Origin: a bacterium
GTDB lineage: Bacteria > UBA9089 > CG2-30-40-21 > SBAY01
NCBI GenBank assembly: GCA_030018635.1
Contig: JASEHU010000073.1
Span: 1-8,890 of the forward strand
DNA: 8,890 bases
Direction of reading: 5' to 3'
A program made the translations under genes and the position numbers. The notes beneath the pieces were generated by a model that saw nothing but the letters and a program-made list of their open reading frames with translations, had not been told where the DNA came from and did not search any database. Of this stretch, positions 1-6,512 are shown in pieces. Every line of letters starts with the position of its first letter. The stretch's first letter is position 1.

Positions 1-2
1 AA

Positions 3-1262
3 ACAGATAAATGTGAGATAAATAAAAATGGTTATATCTGGATAAAGGTGTATAATTATAGGGGCTCAGGAAATTATACATTAAGGGTAGAGGAACCATG
101 GAGACCTCCTGCGAATTGGGTAACTACTGATTATGTAGTAGAATCACCACATGACTACCCCAATAGGTATGACCATACCTGGACGATTACTCAACCAGGT
201 GCAGCTACTATGAGTGTACACTTTACTCAGATTAATACAGAGCGAAGGTATGATTATGTCTATATTTATGATGGTAATGATAATTTGATTGAGAGATATG
301 ATGGTTATTATACAGACATCTGGACTCCTCCTGTACCAGGAGATACAGTTAAGATAAGACTTACTACTGATAGTAGTGTTACCAGATGGGGATTTAAGGT
401 GGATAAGTATGCGTGTCCGCTAAAAATAACCATAACTCAGGCTACTCCACCAAACGATAATACTTCATTTATTACTCAACCCCCTGAAAATCGTATTCAC
501 TGTATAGCCGATATAAAGCCAGATTCTTTTGATGCACAATACAATAGTCAGATAGAATGGGAGATAGACGATGATCCAAGAGATACTTATCAAAGTGGCG
601 ATCCGAATAATCCTCAAACAGGACATGATGTTAATTTACAGATAACTGTACCTCCAGTCCCGACAGCTCCTAATGGTCGAGGATTTCCACTCAAGTATAG
701 AATTAGAGCTTTTGTAACTATTGATAATATACCATATACTTCTATGGCTACTTATACTACGCAGGATGAAAGAGATCAATGCAGGCAGGAGTATATTGAC
801 TTAGTGGTACCAACGACACATCTCAGAAGTGCATTTGATCAAACAGTTCCTCAACATCCATATGGAAGATTACTTGATGACCCAACATTAGGGGGAATAA
901 CTGATGATGTATGCAATTGGCATGAATGGTGGATAGTGGCTAATTTGATAAATCATGTTACTGCCCTTGATAATGCCTATGCTGGAAACTTAAGGGTAAC
1001 ATGTGGATATAGATGTCCATTGGGAAACAGAAGGGCGGGTGGTGCAATAAATTCTATTCATATGAGAGGAATGGCGATGGATTTTAATCAACTTAGTAGT
1101 CTGGAAAATTATAATGTGTGGGTAGCAGCCGGACAGACTAATCCAGTAGAAAGGTATTTACATGGATCTAATGGAATAGATTACGGATTACCTGGAAATC
1201 CTGCTCCTACATGGCCAGCTCCCCAAGGAGTAATATATCAACGAGGTCATGTTGCTTGGTGA
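3..1262 (+). CDS. Secreted PPC-CUB-M15-type zinc peptidase (5' partial)
   Basis: The reading frame is open to the left edge, so the gene starts outside the window. The GTG at 48 lies inside a conserved-looking segment and is unlikely to be the true start. Numbering from the codon at 3 gives 419 visible residues. Residues about 1-33 (GYIWIKVYNYRGSGNYTLRV) look like the end of a bacterial PPC domain. Residues 37-138 resemble a CUB-like beta-sandwich (YDYVYIYDGNDNLI, then VPGDTVKIRLTTDSS). Residues 139 to about 265 are beta-rich and unassigned. Residues about 270-419 look like an M15-type peptidase domain: GYRCPLGN at 335-342, SIHMRGMAMDF with putative zinc ligands His353 and Asp360, and a terminal GHVAW with putative third ligand His416. 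Family knowledge suggests cleavage of peptidoglycan peptides or related D-amino-acid bonds; the substrate is not shown. The protein ends right after the last ligand, with no sorting domain. The next gene starts 26 bp downstream. Confidence 0.8.
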   Translation, partial: TDKCEINKNGYIWIKVYNYRGSGNYTLRVEEPWRPPANWVTTDYVVESPHDYPNRYDHTWTITQPGAATMSVHFTQINTERRYDYVYIYDGNDNLIERYDGYYTDIWTPPVPGDTVKIRLTTDSSVTRWGFKVDKYACPLKITITQATPPNDNTSFITQPPENRIHCIADIKPDSFDAQYNSQIEWEIDDDPRDTYQSGDPNNPQTGHDVNLQITVPPVPTAPNGRGFPLKYRIRAFVTIDNIPYTSMATYTTQDERDQCRQEYIDLVVPTTHLRSAFDQTVPQHPYGRLLDDPTLGGITDDVCNWHEWWIVANLINHVTALDNAYAGNLRVTCGYRCPLGNRRAGGAINSIHMRGMAMDFNQLSSLENYNVWVAAGQTNPVERYLHGSNGIDYGLPGNPAPTWPAPQGVIYQRGHVAW

Positions 1263-1288
1263 AAAATAAAAAAAGGAGGATGATAATT

Positions 1289-2311
1289 ATGAAGAAAGTG
1301 TTGATTTTGGGAACAATAGTGGTAGTTGGGATTTTAGGAGTATGTTATTCGGTAGAAACTATATATTCTGGAGAGATAAATGAACGAAGCAACCTTAACA
1401 TAATTCTTGAAGGGTTAAAAAAACGAGATTGTTGGTTTGAAGATTATTATATACCCGTAAGAACATTTTATCAAATTATAAAGAATAATCAGTGGGTAGA
1501 AATAGATCAAAGGAAGAGAGAAGAAATCAAGGTTGCCTTTTTTGATCTGTTAGAGTTGCTAAAACAAAGTGGGACAGAAAAGGTCGAAGGAGAAGATGGA
1601 AGTAGGTGTATATTTCAATTATATTATATTGCTGGGGAACTGAAAGACCAAAGAGCTATTCCTTTTTTAATAAAAGAATTATCGTACAATGGTGCTCAAG
1701 AGGCTCTGGTGAAAATTGGAAAACCAGCTATTGAAAGTGTAACAGAAGCATTATACAGTGATAATTCTTGGGTTAGGAGAGGAGCTATACAGGTATTGGA
1801 GATATGGTTGTCTGGTGGTGTTTTAATTGAGAGATATGATGTATTAGGTACACGGTCAATTATCGCATCTCCTTCTATTCCAGCAGTATACATTGGCAAT
1901 ATATATGATGTCTCAACCCAAACTACTCAAGTTCAAGAAGCTCCTTCTCCTAAGATTGGAAAGATTGAATTGAATGAAAAAAGGAATGCCCAGATAAAAA
2001 ATCTATTAATTGAAAAATTAAATGATGAAAGTCCCGATGTCCGAGAGGGGACTGTTCAAGTTTTAGGTAATCTTGGTGATACATCTGTAATTCCCTTTAT
2101 TAAATCTTTAGCAGAAAATGATTCATATTTTTGGGAAACAGATGCTTCTTTTCGCCATGGCAAAAAAGGAGAGAAAATAATTATCTACCCAGTCCGCGAG
2201 GAAGCCCAGCGGGTATTAAAGTTGCTTGAGGAAAAAAAGAAGGAGAAAGAATTAAAGAACCAAGAAACTGAAGAACTAAAAACTAAAGAGCTAAAAGAAA
2301 AAGGCGAATAA
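1289..2311 (+). CDS. Exported HEAT-repeat protein with Lys/Glu-rich tail
   Basis: The ATG at 1289 is preferred because AGGAGG at 1274-1279 lies 9 nt upstream. The in-frame ATG at 1280 abuts that site, and earlier starts would lie inside the preceding gene. This gives 340 aa. Residues 1-22 (MKKVLILGTIVVVGILGVCY) form a signal peptide or membrane anchor. LGVC resembles a lipobox but has Val at -1, so lipoprotein status is doubtful. HEAT/PBS-lyase-like helical repeats appear at about 120-170 (DQRAIPFLIKEL, then AQEALVKIGKPAIESVTEAL, then WVRRGAIQVLEIW) and about 239-310 (LIEKLNDESPDVREGTVQVL, then GDTSVIPFIKSLAEN). They are separated by a low-complexity insert of about 50 residues. Residues 314-340 are almost all Lys, Glu and Leu and may form a coiled coil. 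Such repeats usually bind protein partners; no partner is identified. The gene lies 26 bp after the M15 gene and may share its transcript. Confidence 0.85.
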   Translation: MKKVLILGTIVVVGILGVCYSVETIYSGEINERSNLNIILEGLKKRDCWFEDYYIPVRTFYQIIKNNQWVEIDQRKREEIKVAFFDLLELLKQSGTEKVEGEDGSRCIFQLYYIAGELKDQRAIPFLIKELSYNGAQEALVKIGKPAIESVTEALYSDNSWVRRGAIQVLEIWLSGGVLIERYDVLGTRSIIASPSIPAVYIGNIYDVSTQTTQVQEAPSPKIGKIELNEKRNAQIKNLLIEKLNDESPDVREGTVQVLGNLGDTSVIPFIKSLAENDSYFWETDASFRHGKKGEKIIIYPVREEAQRVLKLLEEKKKEKELKNQETEELKTKELKEKGE

Positions 2312-2466
2312 AATGGAAAAGAAACTATGTAAGAAGTTAATAATAGTATTTTGAATAGGTAAGGGGTCAAATCTTTATTTTACATTTTTATTTATAAAAT
2401 CCGTGAAAATCTGTGTCATCCGTGAAATCCGTGTACAGAAAGACAGAAAGACAGGAGGAATAAACA
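2312..2466. other. Intergenic region with repeat remnants
   Basis: This is a 155-bp AT-rich gap between the HEAT gene and the triple-module gene. It holds the 12-mer taaggggtcaaa at 2360-2371, a degenerate 9-10 bp tandem repeat at 2399-2435, and two adjacent copies of cagaaaga just before the ribosome binding site (AGGAGG, 2453-2458). I see no convincing promoter or terminator hairpin. Confidence 0.6.
2399..2435. repeat. Degenerate tandem repeat of atccgtgaa-type units
   Basis: There are four consecutive units: atccgtgaaa (2399-2408), atctgtgtc (2409-2417), atccgtgaa (2418-2426) and atccgtgta (2427-2435). All share the core atcYgtg. From general experience, similar words are scattered between genes in many candidate-phylum and deltaproteobacterial genomes. 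The unit is too short and too regular for a CRISPR array, and there are no spacers. Its function is unknown. Confidence 0.7.
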
Positions 2467-3270
2467 ATGAATAGATTAATCTTAACAAGTATAATTATTT
2501 TGATATTAGCCACAACCGCAGGAGCAGAAGTACAACTCCCTAAAGATAAACTCAGTGAGCAAGATTATAATACCCTTAGCAGATTAAATGAGAATACAGA
2601 GGTGGAGGTAGTTGTCAGAATACAGAAGACAGAAAACAGAAGACAGATAATAGAAGAGTTACAAGAAGCAGGGGTAAAGATAATTGCAACTGTAGGAGAT
2701 GAGGTAATCATTCGTACTGCGGTTGGGAGACTGAATAAGATTGCCTCATCTGATGGGATAATATTGATTGAGAAGGAAGGGAAAGAGCCAAAAGGAAGAA
2801 GGGCAAGGGCACTCTCTAAACCCACTACTCCTTCTATTATCCAGGCAAAAGTAGTTTGCGATAATCCATCCACAGATTATCAAAGTCAAATTCAAGACGC
2901 AGGGGCAAAAATCATTAAAACAGAAGGTAACAAGTTAGAGGTTGAAGTAGTGGGCTATGAAATATTAAACGAAATCGGACATCTGAATTATGTAATGCGA
3001 ATTGATGATATAAAAGAAATATCGGCATTCGATATAAATACTAAACTCGCAGAGGAAGATAAATGGATTTTAGAGTTAGCGGATAATGAAGTTGTAGAGG
3101 TAATACTAATCCCAGCAGAAGCAGGACTAATAGATATACTTAAAACTGATAATGTAGAGATTAGTAAAGAGAAAGGTAAAGAGATACTTATCAGGTGCAG
3201 TGTTGCAAAATTGAAAGAATTGGCACGATTGGACGAAGTAGCAGTAATATTGGCTGGTGCTGGTAAATAG
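2467..3270 (+). CDS. Exported protein of three repeated alpha/beta modules
   Basis: The start is well supported: AGGAGG at 2453-2458 lies 8 nt before the ATG, and the product opens with a signal peptide (residues 1-20, MNRLILTSIIILILATTAGA). The mature part appears to be three diverged copies of one module of about 65 residues, at about 44-105, 123-188 and 195-266. Each copy has a beta-strand (VEVVVRIQ; IIQAKVVCD; VVEVILIPA), a helix, a strand pair (GVKIIATVGDEVIIRTAV; GAKIIKTEGNKLEVEVVG; NVEISKEKGKEILIRCSV) and a helix plus strand (LNKIASSDGIILIE; LNEIGHLNYVMRID; LKELARLDEVAVIL). This pattern recalls the I9/fervidolysin-like propeptide fold that precedes subtilases, but no protease domain is attached. 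A stand-alone inhibitor, chaperone-like or binding role is only inference. A MITE-like element begins just past the stop codon. Confidence 0.8.
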   Translation: MNRLILTSIIILILATTAGAEVQLPKDKLSEQDYNTLSRLNENTEVEVVVRIQKTENRRQIIEELQEAGVKIIATVGDEVIIRTAVGRLNKIASSDGIILIEKEGKEPKGRRARALSKPTTPSIIQAKVVCDNPSTDYQSQIQDAGAKIIKTEGNKLEVEVVGYEILNEIGHLNYVMRIDDIKEISAFDINTKLAEEDKWILELADNEVVEVILIPAEAGLIDILKTDNVEISKEKGKEILIRCSVAKLKELARLDEVAVILAGAGK

Positions 3271-3277
3271 AATTTAC

Positions 3278-3455
3278 GGGACGGTTCACTTTTGTTTGAA
3301 AACTTGCGGTTAGAAAATGGAGTTGAAATTGGAAATTCGAAATTAGAAATTAGGGAGAGAAGTAAAAGCCCAATTTCCAATTTCAACTTTCTGTGAACGC
3401 TTACCAATGAATATCCGAAAGGAATCATAGGGAAAACGATAAAATGAACCGTTCC
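3278..3455. mobile_element. MITE-like element with 8-bp target duplication
   Basis: This is a 178-bp non-coding element. Its left end (gggacggttcacttt, 3278-3292) and right end (aaaatgaaccgttcc, 3441-3455) are inverted repeats matching at 13 of 15 positions. It is flanked by the direct repeat gaatttac at 3270-3277 and 3456-3463, as expected of a target-site duplication. The left copy overlaps the last base of the preceding stop codon, so the element sits immediately after that gene without damaging it. The centre carries a long inverted repeat. No transposase is encoded, so a helper elsewhere would be needed. The family is unassigned. Ends with a GGGACGGTTC word also occur near REP-associated Y1 transposases, but those do not normally create target duplications. 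Confidence 0.7.
3321..3388. repeat. Perfect 17-bp inverted repeat inside the MITE
   Basis: agttgaaattggaaatt at 3321-3337 is exactly complementary to aatttccaatttcaact at 3372-3388, leaving a loop of 34 nt. The left arm starts a run of four heptamers of the form GAAATTN (3325-3352), of which the right arm pairs with the first two. A transcript of either strand could fold into a stable hairpin. There is no U-run after it, so it is not a standard intrinsic terminator. Confidence 0.85.
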
Positions 3456-3461
3456 GAATTT

Positions 3462-3516
3462 ACAGATTGCACAGATAAAATCTTTATTAAAAATCTGAGG
3501 AATCTGCGTAATCTGT
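3462..3516. repeat. Imperfect palindrome of acagatt-type words
   Basis: acagattgcacagat (3462-3476) pairs with atctgcgtaatctgt (3502-3516) at 13 of 15 positions across a 25-nt AT-rich loop. The right side adds another related word (aatctgagg, 3492-3500). It adjoins the right flank of the MITE-like element; removing that element would join aatttac directly to agattgcacagat. The MITE therefore probably inserted at the edge of this older repeat. Confidence 0.65.
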
Positions 3517-3523
3517 GGATAAA

Positions 3524-3535
3524 TAAGGGGTCAAA
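3524..3535 (+). promoter_or_regulatory. taaggggtcaaa motif serving as ribosome binding site
   Basis: The purine stretch aagggg at 3525-3530 lies 7 nt before the ATG at 3538 and is the only Shine-Dalgarno-like sequence there. It departs from the clean AGGAGG used by the neighbouring genes. The same 12-mer occurs at 2360-2371, where no gene start follows, so a repeat end may have been taken over as a ribosome binding site. Confidence 0.5.
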
Positions 3536-3537
3536 AG

Positions 3538-6498
3538 ATGAGAAAAGGGATTATCTTGAGTATAGTTTTTATGTTATTTAGTAGTAATACATTAGCCCAT
3601 GATGTCTTTCCTGACTCTAATGGTAATACATTGAATATCAGGATAAACAATACCAGTAATGCATTTAGTATGCCCCAGGTCAGGGTAACTAAACAGAGTT
3701 TACCGAGTTGGATAACAGGTTTTAGTCCCAATGAGGTTAATCTGGGCAATATAGCTACAACTCACTCTGCCACTGCTACCTTTACATTTAACATTGCTGC
3801 TGGTGCTTCAATTGGCGCATCAGAAAATATCAGATTTCAAGTAAATGCCGGAAGTGGGGATTCATGGAGCAAGAATGTAAGTTTAAGAGTAATTAATCCC
3901 CATGGTGCAATATCCGGAGATGTAAATGTAGAAGGGATAATAGCTAATCCTTCTGGAGCTATACTTACTGCTACAGGCCCTGTAAGTAGAACTATCACAC
4001 TTGATATTACAGGTTGGTATACAATAGATAACCTTCCTGCAGGAAATTATACGGTTACCGTATCAAAACCAGGTTATACCCCTGTACCGGCAAGTAGGAA
4101 TGTACCGGTAAATTTAGGGCAGACAACCCCTGGAGTAGATTTTGTACTTATTCGACCTCCTCAGCCACCAACTTTACGCTCACCTTCAAATAATAGTACG
4201 GTAAATACTCCAGGACCGAAACTTGATTGGAATACAGCTCAAGGTGGTGGACATAAAAAATATCGGATTCAGGTAGATACCAATAGTAATTTCACGCAAC
4301 CTATAATAGATGTATCAAATATAACAGATACTGATTATACACCAGGCGTTAGTCTGGTTAATACTACCACATATTACTGGCGTGTACGGACTTCAAATGA
4401 GGCAGGAATAAGTGAGTGGTCAAATGTATGGAATTTCAAAACAAGCATTTTGCCTGCAAAACCTACACTTATCTCACCGTCAAATGAAAGTACGATAAGT
4501 AGTCTACAACCGAGTTTCGATTGGAATGATGCAGCTTATGCTACCTCATATAGAATACAGGTAGCTAATAATAGTGATTTTTCATCACCTGTGATAGATA
4601 AGTCAGGACTGACAGGTTCTTCATATAATCATACGAGTAATTTGTCAGTAAATACAAAATATTACTGGCGGGTGCGGGCATCAAATGTGGTTGGAAATGG
4701 TGATTGGTCAAACAGTTGGTGGTTCAAGACACCCAGTCTACCGTCTACACCGAGTCTATCTTCACCATCAAATGGCAAAACCATAACTGATACAGATGAT
4801 GTGACACTTTCATGGAGTAGTGTCAGCAATGCCTCATCATATCGTATTCAAGTAGACAATAATAGTGATTTTTCATCACCTGAGAAAGATAGTACAGAAT
4901 ATTCTACCAGCTATACAGCCTGGGATCTTAATAACAATACTACCTATTACTGGCGGGTGCGTGCATCAAATTCTATTGGCAATAGTTCATGGAGTAGTGG
5001 ATGGTGGTTTAAGATTGACCTGAAAGGAAAGATTAAGGGCGATGTAGCTGCAGAAGGGATACTAAATACTTCAAGAGGAGCAATACTTAGTGTTAGTGGA
5101 CCTGTAAATAGAACTATCACACTTGGCATTACAGGTTGGTATACAGTAGACGACCTTCCACCAGGAAATTATACAGTTACCGTATCAAAACCAGGATATA
5201 CTCCCGATCCTCCAAGTCATAGTGTTTATGTTGGTGCTGGAGAGACAGTTAGAAATGTTGATTTTATTTTGAGGACTAATCGTGTCAATGCTGCTGTTGT
5301 TTTATCCTCTCCGTCTGCTATTCGTAATGCCTCAGCATATTCTTCTTATGTAAAGGCATTGAGAAGTATGGCCTTAGAGAACTCAAGAGGTACTTCCAGT
5401 TTAGCTTTATTATCATTAACTACCCCAGTTACCCCGGTGTTAAGCAGTGGTGAGGTAAGTGTTCTGGTAAATACTTCAAGACCAGTTCCAGAAGTACCCT
5501 TTTTAAGCTATACTGTTGAAGGAGAAAAGCCAGAGAAGGTAGAATTAAGAGGAAGTGGGTCTAATTTTACTGGCCAGATGTACATAGAATCTACTACACC
5601 AGAAGGGACAGCTACTTTTCATTACTATGCCGTAGATGAGTCTGGCAGCGTCTCTACACATATAGAATATGGACAGGAGTTTGTCATCGATACCACTATC
5701 TATGCGGATGAAGGAGGGCAGGTATCAAATCGTGATGGAGCAGGGGCAAGAGTTTCACGCGGGGCATTACCTGTAGCGGTAAATATTACCATTACCTCAC
5801 CTCAATCTCCAGGAGGACCACAACGGTCATTGGCAAATAACCTTAGCTTACCACTTGAGATTAATGATATTCCTTATGTACCACTACTTGATAGTATGCG
5901 TCAATTTTGTGCTCAGATAGATGGAAAACAACCTCCTCATAGAGGTAGGCGAGTATCTACTTTAAATGAAGTAGTAGATGAGATAAAAGGAGTTACTATC
6001 AGCCTGCCATATTTAGATCAGGACCAGGATGGAATAGTAGATAATGTAATGTTAGACGAGGAAAGTTTGAAAATATTGCAGTTAAGAAATGGTAGCTGGG
6101 AGGTAATCGAAGACTGCGAGATTGATAAAGAAAGAAATATAGTCAGTGCACAGGTGAGTGCTTTTACTACATTTATGTTAACCGGGGCAAAGGTAATTGT
6201 ATCAGTAGAGAACATCATTAGTTATCCTAATCCGTGGTATCCGGAGAGGGATAATTATGTTAAGATAACATTTATTCCTTTAAACAGTCAGCCAAAGGTT
6301 TATATTTACAATATTGCAGGTGAGTTGGTGAGGACATTAAGGGATGGGCAGGAGATTATTTCTACTGGGCAGGGGTATATGGAGGCAAGTTGGGATGGTA
6401 AGAATGATAGCGGTTCAACGGTTTCTTATGGGGTATATATTTATGTAGTGGAGTGTAATAAAGGTACAAAGAAAGGAAAGATAGGGATAATCAGGTAA
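3538..6498 (+). CDS. Large multidomain surface protein with FlgD/T9SS-like C-terminal domain
   Basis: This 986-aa protein begins with a signal peptide (about 1-20, cleavage near TLA-HD). Domains in order: an Ig-like domain at about 21-120; a carboxypeptidase-regulatory-like domain at about 123-204 (GWYTIDNLPAGNYTVTVSKP); three FnIII-like repeats at about 210-302, 309-397 and 403-493, each with a YYWRVR(A/T)SN signature; a second regulatory-like domain at about 497-579, very close to the first; an Ig-like segment with FHYYAVDESG; a ZU5-like segment (YADEGGQVSNRDGAGARVSR); and an acidic DQDQDGIVDN at 827-836 that could bind calcium. The C-terminal domain at 896-986 starts YPNPWYPERDN and includes VYIYNIAGELVRTL and SYGVYIYVV. 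It matches the FlgD-Ig/T9SS type A sorting pattern. I infer a secreted or surface-anchored adhesive or structural protein; no catalytic domain is seen. The PorV/PorQ-like gene follows after 14 bp. Confidence 0.88.
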   Translation: MRKGIILSIVFMLFSSNTLAHDVFPDSNGNTLNIRINNTSNAFSMPQVRVTKQSLPSWITGFSPNEVNLGNIATTHSATATFTFNIAAGASIGASENIRFQVNAGSGDSWSKNVSLRVINPHGAISGDVNVEGIIANPSGAILTATGPVSRTITLDITGWYTIDNLPAGNYTVTVSKPGYTPVPASRNVPVNLGQTTPGVDFVLIRPPQPPTLRSPSNNSTVNTPGPKLDWNTAQGGGHKKYRIQVDTNSNFTQPIIDVSNITDTDYTPGVSLVNTTTYYWRVRTSNEAGISEWSNVWNFKTSILPAKPTLISPSNESTISSLQPSFDWNDAAYATSYRIQVANNSDFSSPVIDKSGLTGSSYNHTSNLSVNTKYYWRVRASNVVGNGDWSNSWWFKTPSLPSTPSLSSPSNGKTITDTDDVTLSWSSVSNASSYRIQVDNNSDFSSPEKDSTEYSTSYTAWDLNNNTTYYWRVRASNSIGNSSWSSGWWFKIDLKGKIKGDVAAEGILNTSRGAILSVSGPVNRTITLGITGWYTVDDLPPGNYTVTVSKPGYTPDPPSHSVYVGAGETVRNVDFILRTNRVNAAVVLSSPSAIRNASAYSSYVKALRSMALENSRGTSSLALLSLTTPVTPVLSSGEVSVLVNTSRPVPEVPFLSYTVEGEKPEKVELRGSGSNFTGQMYIESTTPEGTATFHYYAVDESGSVSTHIEYGQEFVIDTTIYADEGGQVSNRDGAGARVSRGALPVAVNITITSPQSPGGPQRSLANNLSLPLEINDIPYVPLLDSMRQFCAQIDGKQPPHRGRRVSTLNEVVDEIKGVTISLPYLDQDQDGIVDNVMLDEESLKILQLRNGSWEVIEDCEIDKERNIVSAQVSAFTTFMLTGAKVIVSVENIISYPNPWYPERDNYVKITFIPLNSQPKVYIYNIAGELVRTLRDGQEIISTGQGYMEASWDGKNDSGSTVSYGVYIYVVECNKGTKKGKIGIIR
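3988..4083 (+). repeat. Direct repeat copy A (first regulatory-like domain)
   Basis: This 96-bp in-frame stretch, codons 151-182 of the large surface protein, matches 5110-5205 at 85 of 96 positions by hand count, and 28 of 32 residues are identical. It encodes the core of the first carboxypeptidase-regulatory-like domain, from RTITLDITGW to SKPGYTP. Confidence 0.85.
4567..4591 (+). repeat. 25-bp exact repeat in second FnIII domain
   Basis: The 25 bases here are identical to 4858-4882 in the third FnIII repeat. They encode NNSDFSSP in both places and mark the second and third FnIII units as the closest pair among the three. Confidence 0.85.
4858..4882 (+). repeat. 25-bp exact repeat in third FnIII domain
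   Basis: This is the partner of 4567-4591 at the equivalent position of the next FnIII unit. The tattactggcgggtgcg words further downstream in both units are also nearly identical. Confidence 0.85.
5110..5205 (+). repeat. Direct repeat copy B (second regulatory-like domain)
   Basis: This is the partner of 3988-4083, offset by exactly 1122 bp (374 codons), so the frame is kept. It encodes the core of the second carboxypeptidase-regulatory-like domain, codons 525-556. The two copies bracket the three FnIII repeats, so recombination between them would delete or amplify that cassette without a frameshift. Confidence 0.85.
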
Positions 6499-6512
6499 AA
6501 GGAGTAAGTATC

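Noticed and set aside
2399..2435. Possible CRISPR array
   Set aside because: Units of 9-10 bp follow each other with no spacers, and no cas genes are visible.
2565..2873. 102-codon minus-strand frame
   Set aside because: It is fully inside the triple-module gene, with no ribosome binding site and hydrophobic low-complexity content typical of an antisense shadow.
3321..3388. Intrinsic terminator for the triple-module gene
   Set aside because: The 17-bp stem is strong but AT-rich, has a 34-nt loop and no following T-run. It is better explained as part of the MITE-like element.
2988..3428. 146-codon minus-strand frame
   Set aside because: It overlaps the well-supported + strand triple-module gene and runs through the MITE-like element. 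The product is Ser/Ile/Leu-rich, as expected from antisense of an AT-rich gene.
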